Shown here: positions 49,105 to 59,614 of the stretch, in pieces
How the letters are laid out: every line of letters begins with the position of its first letter
Numbering within the stretch: position 1 is the first letter of the stretch
DNA from: Streptomyces diastaticus subsp. diastaticus
GTDB lineage: Bacteria > Actinomycetota > Actinomycetes > Streptomycetales > Streptomycetaceae
Reading direction: 5' to 3'
NCBI RefSeq assembly: GCF_011170125.1
Contig: NZ_BLLN01000002.1
Span: forward strand, 901,501 to 965,500
DNA: 64,000 nucleotides
Translations under genes and position numbers: made by a program
Notes under the pieces: model-generated
What the model saw: only the letters and a program-made list of their open reading frames with translations
What the model was told of the DNA's origin: nothing
Databases searched by the model: none

Positions 49105-50394
49105 ATGGCTACCGCGCAGTTTAGTGCTGCCTTCCTTCCCGCGTCCCACCCCCGCGCCTCCGAGGGGTACGGAAAGCGCTTCCCGGGCGGACAACCCCCC
49201 ACGGACGAAGCCGACTTCACCGGCCTGCCGGCCCGCGAGGCGGCCATCGCCGCCTACATCGACCGGCTCCCCGAGGGAGCGGCGATCGGCTACAAGGCGC
49301 TCGCCGCCGCCTTGCCCGCCTACGGGCAGCAGGCGTGCGCGACCGCCCTGCGCGGCATCAGCGCCGCCGGACATCTGCGCACGATCCGGGAGCACCTGAC
49401 GCTCCGGGACCGGTCGATGCGCTGGGTGACGCGCACGTACTGGTCACGGCAGCCGTACGACGACGCCTGGTGGGGGGAGTTCGCCCGGCGGATCAGGGGG
49501 GTCGACGTCACGGGGCTGCGCAAGCAGGGACTGGCCCGGGTCGCCCCGGCCGAGGCGGCCCCCGACGTGCCTGCCGACCCGGCGGTCGGGAGCGTGCCGG
49601 GGGCGCACGAGGCAGAGCCGGCCCGGTCCGCGCCTCCCGCGCCTCCCGCGCCGGAGCCCACCGCGCCCGCCGCGGACGCCGCCTCCGCCGCTGTCGCCAC
49701 CCCCGCCTCCGCTGCCGCGCCGCCACGCCGCGGTTCCGCCCCTGCGCCGGAGGGCTCCGCGCGTCCGGTCTGGCTCGCCGAACCGGACGAGGCGCGCCCC
49801 CGGCCGCGACCCGAGAACCGCGTTGCGGACCGGCCCGCCGCCGGGAGCACCCCCGGGTACCGGGCGCTCGCCCGGCTCGCCCGCACCGAGCCCCGGCTCA
49901 CGCTCTCCGCCGCCGAGTGCGGCGCCCTCGCCCCGCTCGCCGACCAGTGGTTCGAGCGCGGCGTACGCCTCGACCACTTCACGCTCGCCCTGACCTCCGG
50001 GCTTCCACAAGGTCCCATCCACAGCCCCGCCGCGTTCGTGCGCTCCCGGTTGGAGAAGAAGATGCCCCCGCTGCCCGCCGACACCGCTCCCGGCCCGGAC
50101 GGCCAGGCCGGTGCCCAGCCTGGCCGCGTCACCCGCGTGATCATGGTCTGCACCACCTGCGACCAGGACGAGACCACCGTCCAGCTCGTGGGCGGCCTCT
50201 GCCCCGACTGTCGCGCCCTGGGCGACGACGTGCCGTGGCCGGACTGGGACGACGAGTACCGGGACCTCGGCCTCCCCGCCCCGCGACCGCCGCGCGCCGA
50301 CGGCTCCGAGGTTCTTCTCGGGCAGCTCGCCGCCGGGCTGCTGCGCCGCGACGTACCCGCCACGTTCCTGCCCGGACCCCGGGACGCGCGGTGA
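49105..50394 (+). CDS. Hypothetical DNA-binding-like protein with C-terminal zinc ribbon
   Basis: Protein of 429 aa. The N-terminal part (about 40-120) looks like a winged helix: AAIAAYIDRLPEGAAIGYKALAAALPAYGQQACATALRGISAAGHL then RWVTRTYW. A long Ala/Pro-rich linker follows (about 150-260). The helical region ALARLARTEPRLTLSAAECGALAPLADQW (about 250-280) resembles replication- or MarR-associated regulators of Streptomyces. A C4 zinc ribbon, CTTC...CPDC, sits near residues 349-372. No family is named with confidence. It has its own promoter and a structured leader. Confidence 0.75.
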   Translation: MATAQFSAAFLPASHPRASEGYGKRFPGGQPPTDEADFTGLPAREAAIAAYIDRLPEGAAIGYKALAAALPAYGQQACATALRGISAAGHLRTIREHLTLRDRSMRWVTRTYWSRQPYDDAWWGEFARRIRGVDVTGLRKQGLARVAPAEAAPDVPADPAVGSVPGAHEAEPARSAPPAPPAPEPTAPAADAASAAVATPASAAAPPRRGSAPAPEGSARPVWLAEPDEARPRPRPENRVADRPAAGSTPGYRALARLARTEPRLTLSAAECGALAPLADQWFERGVRLDHFTLALTSGLPQGPIHSPAAFVRSRLEKKMPPLPADTAPGPDGQAGAQPGRVTRVIMVCTTCDQDETTVQLVGGLCPDCRALGDDVPWPDWDDEYRDLGLPAPRPPRADGSEVLLGQLAAGLLRRDVPATFLPGPRDAR

Positions 50395-50871
50395 CGGAGC
50401 CTTCCGGCCGGGGCGTACCGGCCTGTCGCGGGCGGCGGGGGCGTGTCCGCTGGAAGCGGCCGGCCGTCGCGGAGGTCATGGCGCCCACGGCCGCCGTCGC
50501 CGACAGCCCCGCGCACCCCGTCCGACGGGTCGTCTTCCGGCCGGGCATCGCCGAGGGGGACGGGGGTAGGAGCGGGCCAGGTCGGTGGCCGCACGGGTGC
50601 GGCGCGCGGGAGCGGGGCGGAACCGGACGACCCGTCCCCCGGGGCCTAAACCTTTTGTGGTCACCCCCACAACCGGGAGTGATCGGTGAGGCCCTGGGAA
50701 GGGGACGGGCTGAGCAGCCGTGGGGCGCCCCGGGGGTGATCACTGTCCGAGCGGGACATCTCGGGATGTGATACCAGCAGGGTGTTTTCGGCCAGCTCGG
50801 TAAAATGAGCCGACCGCGGCGGAGCCGATCGCTCCGAGGCGCGGACCGAACTGATTGACCGAGGAGCGCAC
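50395..50871. promoter_or_regulatory. Upstream region of ask
   Basis: 477 bases. Visible elements: dyad TTGTGG-TCACCC-CCACAA (50655-50672), a small hairpin ACATC-TCGG-GATGT (50756-50768), and a TAAAAT -10-like box (50801-50806) that would give a leader of about 60 bases before the ask GTG. No recognised lysine riboswitch or T-box. Confidence 0.45.
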
Positions 50872-52139
<1,268 letters not shown>

Positions 52140-52143
<4 letters not shown>

Positions 52144-53231
52144 AGCCCCGGCCGACTCTCGCGGTCGTCGGGGCGACCGGAGCCGTCGGCCAGGTCATGC
52201 TCCAGATCCTGTCGCAGCACGCCGACATCTGGGGCGAGATCCGTCTGATCGCCTCACCCCGCTCGGCCGGCCGCAAGCTGGCCGTGCGGGGTGAGGAGGT
52301 CGAGGTCCTCGCCCTCACCGAGGACGCCTTCGAGGGCGTCGACATCGCCATGTTCGACGTCCCCGACGAGGTGGCGGCCGACTGGGCGCCGGTCGCCGCC
52401 GCCAAGGGCGCGGTCGTCGTCGACAACTCCGCCGCCTTCCGGATGGACCCGGACGTGCCGCTGGTCGTCCCCGAGGTCAACCCGCACGCCGTCCGGTCGC
52501 GGCCGAAGTCGATCGTGGCCAGCCCCAACTGCACCACCCTGTCGATGATCGTCGCGGTGGGCGCCCTGCACGCCGAGTTCGGTCTGCGCGAGCTGATCGT
52601 CTCCTCCTACCAGGCCGCCAGCGGCGCCGGGCGCGACGGCGTCGACACGCTGCGCCGCCAGCTGACCGCCGTCACCGCCCCCGGGCCGCGCCCCGCCGTC
52701 GCGGAACCGGGCACCGGGCCGGGCGATGTGCGCCGGGCCGTCGGTGACGATCTGGGCCCCTTCCCCGGACCGCTCGCGCTCAACGTCGTGCCCTGGGTCG
52801 GCGAGCTGCGTGAGGACGGCTGGTCCTCCGAGGAGATGAAGGTCCGCGACGAGTCCCGCAAGATCCTGGGCCTCCCCGGCCTTCGCGTCGCCGTCACCTG
52901 TGTCCGCGTACCGGTGATCACCACGCACTCGCTCACCGTCCACGCCCGCTTCGAGCACGAGGTGACCGTCGAGCGGGCCCGCGAGATCATCGCGACCGCG
53001 CCCGGGGTGGTCCTCTTCGACGATCCGGCGGCCGGGGAGTTCCCGACCCCCGCCGACGTGGTCGGCACCGACCCGACCTGGGTGGGCCGGGTCCGGCGGA
53101 CCCTGGACGACCCGGCAGCCCTCGAACTCTTCGTCTGCGGGGACAACCTCCGCAAGGGCGCCGCGCTCAACACCGCGCAGCTCGCGGAGATGGTGGCGAG
53201 CGAAGGGCGCGAGGAGCGCGAGGGCTGGTAG
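52140..53231 (+). CDS. asd: Aspartate-semialdehyde dehydrogenase
   Basis: NADPH-dependent reductive dephosphorylation of aspartyl phosphate, the step after aspartokinase. 363 aa. N-terminal Rossmann motif [10 protein letters not shown], the active-site Cys in [10 protein letters not shown] (about residue 126), the substrate-binding [11 protein letters not shown] segment and the catalytic His region [13 protein letters not shown] near residue 263. C-terminal [20 protein letters not shown] is typical. Its ATG overlaps the ask stop, so the two enzymes are coupled. Confidence 0.97.
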
Positions 53232-53883
53232 ACCCCCGCCGGGGGCGCGTCCCGTGTCCGTACGGGACGGGTCAGCGGGTTCGCCCGGTATGCGGAGGGA
53301 CCGCCACAGGGGTGCGCCAAGTCCCGGATAAGGGATTTCCCTGCTGTGAACGGGGTGTTCCGGGACCGAAAGGCGTATCGGCGTCCGATATCCGGACGGG
53401 ACTTCGCCGGTGGGGAAAATTTCCTCCACTCGGGCGCCGAAGTCTGTGTAGGGGCTGTGTAAATTGAGTGCGCGATCAGGTGGTGGCCCCTTTGAGCTGC
53501 ACCGACGCGGGCATGTCCCGTGGCCGGGCGGCCCACGGGGAAACGCTTCGCCGTGGCCCGCAACCGGGCGCGCGGCGTGTGGCGTCTTCAGTAACCGTTC
53601 TCGGTCCGGAAAGCCGGTGGGGGGAACTCCGGCCGACGGGCATTCCTTGGGCGGATTCGACCGCTGCCACCGGAATGTCGCGAAAACTGGGGCAAAGGGA
53701 AGATCGGTTACGCATGAGGGCATTCGACGCAACGCCGGAAACCATGCCTGCCGCGTACAACCCTGTCGGGGGGAAGCGTGTCCAACAGACGTGGCAGAGG
53801 TTCTGGACTTCACAGCGGTACAGGCGAGGGGTCTCCCCCTGCGCCCCACACGGCGTCCCCGGACGGCCGTCGGCTCCGGCGGT
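53232..53883. promoter_or_regulatory. Long upstream region of the SigE-family sigma gene, rich in palindromes
   Basis: 652 bases with several short perfect dyads: AGGGA-TT-TCCCT (53324-53335), TATCGG-CGT-CCGATA (53376-53390) and GGAAA-A-TTTCC (53414-53424). A TGTAAATT box near 53457-53464 resembles an extended -10 element. The last roughly 90 bases are in frame with the sigma gene, and GTG 53791 could extend the protein. Confidence 0.4.
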
Positions 53884-54477
53884 ATGCCGGTGATCGCCCC
53901 CATGCCGGCGACCCGGCAGCCCGCCCGTGCTCCGGCCCCGCGTGACGGCGCCGAGGCCATGATGAGCGCGCCGACGACCACGGCGGGGACCACCGTCGAC
54001 CACCTGACCGAGACCTACCGCGCCCACTACCGCTCGCTCCTCGGGCTCGCGGCGCTCCTCCTCGACGACACCGCCTCGTGCGAGGATGTCGTCCAGGAGG
54101 CGTTCATCCGGGTCCACTCGGCTCGCAAACGCGTCCGCGACCCCGAGAAGACCCTCGCCTACCTGCGGCAGACCGTCGTCAACCTCTCCCGGTCGGCGCT
54201 GCGCCGCCGCATCCTCGGCCTGAAGCTCCTCTCCAAGCCGATGCCCGACATGGCCAGCGCCGAGGAAGGCGCCTACGACCAGTTGGAGCGGGACGCCCTG
54301 ATCAAGGCGATGCGCGGTCTCCAGCGCCGCCAGCGCGAAGTCCTGGTGCTGCGCTACTTCGCCGACATGACCGAGGCCCAGGCCGCCGAGACCCTCGGCA
54401 TATCCGTCGGCTCGGTCAAGGCGTACGGCTCCCGTGGCATCGCGGCACTCCGCGTCGCGATGGGCAGCACGTCGTGA
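53884..54477 (+). CDS. SigE-family ECF RNA polymerase sigma factor
   Basis: ECF sigma factor, 197 aa from the ATG chosen. Sigma-2 region: LTETYRAHYRSLLGLAALLLDDTASCEDVVQEAFIRVHSA (about 40-80); sigma-4 helix-turn-helix: LQRRQREVLVLRYFADMTEAQAAETLGISVGSVKAYGSRG (about 144-183). It fits the SigE-family subgroup common in actinobacteria. The start is uncertain: GTG 53791 would add 31 residues with fair coding bias, and ATG 53959 would shorten it. GTGA overlap with the next gene, a predicted membrane protein, suggests an anti-sigma-like partner. Confidence 0.9.
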   Translation: MPVIAPMPATRQPARAPAPRDGAEAMMSAPTTTAGTTVDHLTETYRAHYRSLLGLAALLLDDTASCEDVVQEAFIRVHSARKRVRDPEKTLAYLRQTVVNLSRSALRRRILGLKLLSKPMPDMASAEEGAYDQLERDALIKAMRGLQRRQREVLVLRYFADMTEAQAAETLGISVGSVKAYGSRGIAALRVAMGSTS

Positions 54478-56135
54478 GCGCGGGCCGCCCCGAGCGGCGC
54501 GAGGGCGCCGGCCGGAGCCCTCACGGGCCGGGCCGGGCCGAGAGCCCCGACGGCGGGCACGAGCGGGATGAAGAGAAGCGGACTGGAAACGCAGCGGTGA
54601 ACGAGCAGGGCGGCAAGAGAACCGAGCAGCCCGAGCAGGGCGCGGGCGAGGAGGCCCGCGAACCGGGCCCGTCGGCCCGGTCGGCGTCCGAGGCGGACGG
54701 CGGAGGGTCCGGGACCGACGGGCCGGACGACGACGGGCCGGTCAGTGACCGGTCTGGCGACGGCCGGTCTGGCGACGGCGGTGCGGACGAGGCTGCCGTG
54801 GATCGCGGGACCACCGCGGCCGACGTGCGTCCGGCTGAGGCGGTGACGCGGGCGAAGTCCGGCGAGGCGAAGGCCGACGGCGGTGCGACGGACCCCGCCG
54901 GGGCGGAGGCCGAGGCGGGCACCGGGGCCGGGACCGCCGGGCCCCGCGTGGCCGACGTGCCCCCCGCCGAGGCGGGTGCCGGGCGGGCGGAGCCCACCGC
55001 CTCGTTCGACGAGGACGACCTGCGGCGCCTGCTGAGCGGCGGGACCCCGCCGCTCGGGGCGCCCGCCGCCGGACGGCCGGGCGCGCTCGACCCCGAACTC
55101 GACGGCCCGGCCCCGCTGGAGGAGGACGACCTCCGCCGCATCCTGCACGGCGCCGCCGACGGGCTCGGCCCGGCCGACACCGACGCCACCCTGGAACACC
55201 TGCGGCGCGCGATCCCGGCCCGCCGGGCCCGTAAGCGCCAGGCGGTGGTGGGGATGGCGGCGGCGGCCCTGTTCGTGGGCACGGCCGTACCGGCGCTGGT
55301 GCACGTCACCAGTGCGCCGTCGTCCGACGCCCGCCCTTCGATCGCCGGGCACGGGGAGGACGTGCAGGGGGGCACCGGCGGTGAGGGCGAACGCGGGAGC
55401 GAGGACTCCGGCGCGGGCCCCGGCAAGGACGGCGCCGATGCCCCCGGCGCCGCGAAGGAGAAGGAGCGGTCGGAGGACGGCAGGACCACCGAGCCGGGCG
55501 AGGACCCGGGCGGCTCCCCGGCCCCCGACAGCGCCCGCGCCGCCGCCTCCCCGCTCTGTGACGCCACCCAGCTCGGTTCCGCCTCCACCACCACCGAGGG
55601 CCGCGGCTCGGACGGCTCCCTCTACGGCACCTTCCGCGTCACCAACGTCTCCGACCGCAACTGCACCGTCGCGGGCTCCGGCAGCGTCTCGGCGGTCGCC
55701 TCGGGCGCGGCCGACGTGACCAAGGTCAACGTCGTGCCGCACACGCCCGGCGACCCGGCCACCGGCCTGCCCTCACCCATCACGCTCGCCTCGCAGCTGG
55801 TCCTCGCGCCCGGCGCCGCGTACGAGGTGAAGTTCGCCTGGATTCCGTCCGAGAGCTGTCCGAACACGGGCAGCGGCGGCGGGGAAGGCGGCAACGGCGG
55901 CACCACGCCGACCGACCCGGCGCCGCCCGCCGAGGGGTCCAGCGGCGGCACCGACCAGGGCTCCACCGCGCCCGACGTCCAGCCGCAACTGATGCGCGCC
56001 GACGGCGGCAAGGCCGACGGCAGTGTCACGGTCACCCACACCGCCGACCCGGGCGCCCCCAGCACCGGCACCACCGTCCCGGACGCCTGCGCCGGCACGG
56101 TCTACCACACGGGCGCCCTCCCGGCCGGAGGCTGA
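54474..56135 (+). CDS. Single-pass membrane protein, possible anti-sigma partner
   Basis: Protein of 553 aa. A long acidic, Gly/Ala/Asp-rich cytoplasmic N-terminus (1-250) carries two copies of a short motif, EDDLRRLL and EDDLRRIL, about 40 residues apart. One transmembrane helix follows (about 256-280: AVVGMAAAALFVGTAVPALV). The extracytoplasmic part has a low-complexity linker and a C-terminal beta-rich domain (about 360-545) starting at a Cys (PLCDATQLGS) with FRVTNVSDRNCTVAG, reminiscent of DUF4232. The start overlaps the sigma gene. The layout fits a membrane-anchored sigma regulator, but no zinc-binding anti-sigma (ZAS) motif is present. Confidence 0.8.
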   Translation: MSAGRPERREGAGRSPHGPGRAESPDGGHERDEEKRTGNAAVNEQGGKRTEQPEQGAGEEAREPGPSARSASEADGGGSGTDGPDDDGPVSDRSGDGRSGDGGADEAAVDRGTTAADVRPAEAVTRAKSGEAKADGGATDPAGAEAEAGTGAGTAGPRVADVPPAEAGAGRAEPTASFDEDDLRRLLSGGTPPLGAPAAGRPGALDPELDGPAPLEEDDLRRILHGAADGLGPADTDATLEHLRRAIPARRARKRQAVVGMAAAALFVGTAVPALVHVTSAPSSDARPSIAGHGEDVQGGTGGEGERGSEDSGAGPGKDGADAPGAAKEKERSEDGRTTEPGEDPGGSPAPDSARAAASPLCDATQLGSASTTTEGRGSDGSLYGTFRVTNVSDRNCTVAGSGSVSAVASGAADVTKVNVVPHTPGDPATGLPSPITLASQLVLAPGAAYEVKFAWIPSESCPNTGSGGGEGGNGGTTPTDPAPPAEGSSGGTDQGSTAPDVQPQLMRADGGKADGSVTVTHTADPGAPSTGTTVPDACAGTVYHTGALPAGG

Positions 56136-56229
56136 CCGGCCACGACGACCCCTCCCGTACGGACGACGACGCCCGCCCCCTCGGCACCGAGAGGGCGGGC
56201 GTCGTCGTACGGGAGCGGGAGGGCGCGGG

Positions 56230-57093
56230 CTACGGAGCCGGGGCGGGCTGCCGTCCCTCGGCACCGGCGTCCTCGGCCGTCCCGGCCCCGGCGGGCGGCT
56301 CGGCCGCCACCGGCTGGGGCGGCCCCTCCGGGGCGATGCCGAGGGCCTCGTCACGGGCGACCTCGGCGTCCCGGCGCAGCAGCCGGAACCACATGAAGAC
56401 CACGAACCCGGCGAAGACGAACCACTCACCGGTGTAGCCGAGGTTCTGGAACGCCTTCAGGTCCAGGCCGCTGCCGGGGGTCGCGGCCGGGGGCACCGGG
56501 GTCAGCCCCGCGTTGCCCGGCTGGCCGTCGGTGAGGGTGACCCAGGCGTTCTCGACGCCGTACGGCACCAGGTTGACCAGTGAGGCGGCGCTGATGATGC
56601 CGACCTGGTCGGCGGGGAGGCCGCCGCTCTTGTACACGCCGGGCGAGCCGGAGTGCTCGGGTGCCTGGAGGACGCCGGACAGCGAGACCTCGCCCTCCGG
56701 CGGCGCGGGCGCCTCGTCCGGGTCGGCGGTGCCCGGCAGCCAGCCCCGGACGACCGGCAGCGCCGGCGAACCGTCGGACTGGCGGAGCAGGGTCAGCACG
56801 TAGTGCCCTTCCCGGTCACCCAGCTTGCGCGCCGGGACCAGGAACTGCTCCGCGTACGTGCCGGTGGCCTCGGCGACGCGGCCGGAGGTGAGCTTGTCGA
56901 CGGGGAGCAGTTCGCCGACGGGCGCCGCGGGCTCCGTACTGACGACGGGCTTCTCCTCGGCCTCCTTGTGTGCCTGCGCCCGGTCCTCGAACCGGCCGAG
57001 CTGCCAGGACCCCATGAAGACGCAGAAGGGGATGGCCAGGACCACGAACAGGTTGATGCCCCACCAGCGCGGGGTCAGCAGGAACCGGTACAC
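56230..57093 (-). CDS. SURF1-family cytochrome oxidase assembly protein
   Basis: Membrane protein of 287 aa. N-terminal helix (RWWGINLFVVLAIPFCVFMGSWQLGRFEDR, about 8-37) and a C-terminal helix (about 225-245: GEWFVFAGFVVFMWFRLLRR) flank an extracytoplasmic domain with the SURF1 features LPVVRGWLPG and YGVENAWVTL. SURF1 proteins help haem a insertion into cytochrome c oxidase. A Pro/Ala-rich tail ends the protein. The GTG start has a G-run directly upstream with short spacing, so the exact start is less sure. Confidence 0.88.
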   Translation of the reverse strand: MYRFLLTPRWWGINLFVVLAIPFCVFMGSWQLGRFEDRAQAHKEAEEKPVVSTEPAAPVGELLPVDKLTSGRVAEATGTYAEQFLVPARKLGDREGHYVLTLLRQSDGSPALPVVRGWLPGTADPDEAPAPPEGEVSLSGVLQAPEHSGSPGVYKSGGLPADQVGIISAASLVNLVPYGVENAWVTLTDGQPGNAGLTPVPPAATPGSGLDLKAFQNLGYTGEWFVFAGFVVFMWFRLLRRDAEVARDEALGIAPEGPPQPVAAEPPAGAGTAEDAGAEGRQPAPAP

Positions 57094-57166
57094 ACCCCCC
57101 ACGGTACGGGGCCGCGGCCCCGCGCCCGGCGCCGGGGCACGGCACGGGGCGCGGCGGCGCACCGGA

Positions 57167-58981
57167 TCAGGCCGGCAGGTGACGGGCGGCGAAGTCCAGT
57201 TCCAGCCGCACCTGCTTGATCCGCTCCTCGACCACGAGCGAGCCGTGCCCGGCGTCGTACCGGTACACCTCGTGCGGGTGCTCGCGGGCCACCAGCCGGT
57301 CCACGTAGTTCTCGACCTGCTGGATCGGGCAGCGCGGGTCGTTGACCCCGGCCGAGATGTAGACGGGCGCCTTGACCTCGTCCACGTAGGTCAGCGGCGA
57401 CGAGGCGGCGAACCGCTCCGGGACCTCCTCCGGGGTGCCCCCGAGAAGGGTGCGGTCCATCGCCTTCAGTCCCTCCATCTCGTCGTGGTAGGCCGTGACG
57501 TAGTCGGCGACCGGGACCGCCGCCAGGCCCAGCGCCCAGGCGTCCGGCTGCGTGCCGAGGCCCAGCAGGGTCAGGTAGCCGCCCCAGGAACCGCCGGCCA
57601 GCACCACCCGGCGCGGGTCGGCGAGGCCCGAGGCGACCGCCCACTCGCGGACCGCGCCGATGTCCTCCAGTTCGATCAGGCCGACCCGGTGCTTCAGCGC
57701 GTCGGTCCACTCGCGGCCGTAACCGGTCGAGCCCCGGTAGTTGACGCGGACCACCGCGTAGCCGTGGTCGACCCATGCCGCCGGGCCCGCCGCGAAGTCG
57801 TCACTGTCGTGCCAGGTCGGGCCGCCGTGGACCTCGAACACCGTCGGGAACGGGCCCTCGCCCCCGGGGCGCTGCACCAGCGCGTGCACCCGCCCGGCGG
57901 GGCCGTCCACCCACACGTCCTCGACCGGCACCGAACCGGGCGCCTTCATGCCCGGCGCGTCCAGCACGACCTCGCCCGTGGTCGAGCGGACCTGCGGCGG
58001 CACGGCGGCCGAGGACCACAGGTACTCCACGGTGCCGTCCGGGCGGGCGGTGGCGCCGGAGACCGTCCCGGCCGGGGTGTCGACCCGCGCCAGCGTCCCC
58101 GCGGCCAGGTCGTACCGCCACAGCTCGCTGCGGGCCTCGAAGCTGTGCGCGACGAGCAGGCCCGACCCGTCCGGGTACCACTCGGCCGACACGTCGCCGG
58201 GCAGGTCGATGGCCAGCTCCGTCTGGGAACCGTCCACGACGTCCCACACCATCGGCTCCCAGCGGCCGCGCCGCTGGTGGCCGATGAGCAGCCGGGTGTC
58301 GCCCTCGACCGGCGCGAACCCCATCACCGCCAGGCCCAGCTCCTCCTCACCGCCCCGGGTGTCGTCCAGCTCCGCCACGGTCTCCGGCGCCGGCGGCTCG
58401 CCGGGTCCGCCGCCCAGGCGCAGCACCCGCAGCGCCGAGTGCATGGCGTCGCCGTGCTCGGTGTGCTCGATGGCCAGCAGGGTCCCGTCGCGCGACAGGT
58501 CGCCGACGCCCGCCGACTCGCGGTGCCGGTAGACCAGGGCGGGCGCGCCGCCGTCCCGCACCAGGTGGATCGTCGACCCCTCCTCGTCGGTGGAGCGTCC
58601 GACGACGGCTGTGCCTCGCGCGTCCCGCCCGATCGCGAGCCCCGCCGGGTAGGAGGGCTCCAGCCCCGGCACCGCCGGGACGTCCTCGCCGCCCTCGAAG
58701 GACTGGCGCATCCACACGCCGAACTCGTCACCGTCGGTGTCGCTGAACCACCACACCGCCTCCCCGTCGGGTGTCAGCACGCCGTCGGTGGTGCCGTTGG
58801 GCCGGTCGGTCACCTGCCGCTGGGCACCGGTGGACCGGTCCCAGGTGTACAGCTCGTAGGTACCGGTCGCGTTCGAGACGAACAGCGCCCGGTCGGGGGC
58901 GTCCTCGGACCACTCGGGCAGGGAGACCCGCGGCGCCCGGAACCGCTTCTCCCAGTCAGGCATGGCATTCGTGTCACTCAT
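57167..58981 (-). CDS. S9-family prolyl oligopeptidase-like serine peptidase
   Basis: Peptidase of 604 aa. An N-terminal beta-propeller (about 1-340, WD40-like PD repeats such as LFVSNATGTYELYTWD and LTPDGEAVWWFSD) is followed by an alpha/beta-hydrolase domain (about 350-604). The catalytic triad is visible: Ser in GGSWGGY, Asp in GVNDPRCP and His in DAGHGSL. HGGPTWHD forms the oxyanion region. No signal peptide, so cytoplasmic cleavage of short peptides is likely. ATG 58981 is preceded by GGGAG; ATG 58990 is an alternative. Confidence 0.93.
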   Translation of the reverse strand: MSDTNAMPDWEKRFRAPRVSLPEWSEDAPDRALFVSNATGTYELYTWDRSTGAQRQVTDRPNGTTDGVLTPDGEAVWWFSDTDGDEFGVWMRQSFEGGEDVPAVPGLEPSYPAGLAIGRDARGTAVVGRSTDEEGSTIHLVRDGGAPALVYRHRESAGVGDLSRDGTLLAIEHTEHGDAMHSALRVLRLGGGPGEPPAPETVAELDDTRGGEEELGLAVMGFAPVEGDTRLLIGHQRRGRWEPMVWDVVDGSQTELAIDLPGDVSAEWYPDGSGLLVAHSFEARSELWRYDLAAGTLARVDTPAGTVSGATARPDGTVEYLWSSAAVPPQVRSTTGEVVLDAPGMKAPGSVPVEDVWVDGPAGRVHALVQRPGGEGPFPTVFEVHGGPTWHDSDDFAAGPAAWVDHGYAVVRVNYRGSTGYGREWTDALKHRVGLIELEDIGAVREWAVASGLADPRRVVLAGGSWGGYLTLLGLGTQPDAWALGLAAVPVADYVTAYHDEMEGLKAMDRTLLGGTPEEVPERFAASSPLTYVDEVKAPVYISAGVNDPRCPIQQVENYVDRLVAREHPHEVYRYDAGHGSLVVEERIKQVRLELDFAARHLPA

Positions 58982-58990
58982 GGCTCCCAT

Positions 58991-59614
58991 GTAACCGGAT
59001 GGGCGGGGGGCGGTGCAGGGAGTGCCCGTGCTCCCCCCTCGGCTCAAGCGGCGAGGCACCCCACCGCCTGGCCGGTGCCGGCGCCCCGGAGCAGCCCGGG
59101 GAGGGCGCCCACCCCGTGCGCGAACCTCTCGGTCACGGTCAGCGGGCGACGGTGCCGCGCCCTCGCGCGGGTGCGGCGTGGGGGACGCCCGTGTCCCGTC
59201 CCACGCCCCGGTGCCGGCCGGCCCGGCAGGCGGCCGCTCCTCCCCGCGGGCCGAAGAGGTCGCGCGGGGAGGAGCGGCAGGCGTTCCGGTGCGAGCGGCA
59301 ACGCCGCTGCACACCGCCCCCTCGCCTTCGGCTCCCCGGGCCACGACCGCTCCCCGGCGGGGTGGCCGACGCCGTGTGAGGGCTGCGACGGCGGCACCGG
59401 CCGCTCCCCCTCCGTGGAGATCCGGGCCTTGAGCCGCCGCCTGTCCGTCACCTGGCGCCTCAGAGGCCCCCCGTCCCGCCGCAGGCCGGGTGCGGAGGGG
59501 GCGCGGCACGGGGAACCCCGGCGCGCGGACCGAACTCGGCACGGGCCCCCTACGCGGTCCTCCGGGCGCCGGGGGAGCGAAGCACGCCCGGGGCGGGCAC
59601 GGCACGGCCGGGCG
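58991..59614. other. Gap without a supported gene
   Basis: About 620 bases between two minus-strand genes. Frames here translate to Arg/Pro/Gly-rich sequence without domains, conserved starts or ribosome-binding sites. The stretch may hold a promoter for the S9 peptidase gene and the tail of the kinase transcript. I see nothing else. Confidence 0.4.

Noticed and set aside
59044..59451. 135-aa minus-strand frame in the gap before the S9 peptidase gene
   Set aside because: Arg/Pro/Gly-rich, no start signal and no recognisable family.
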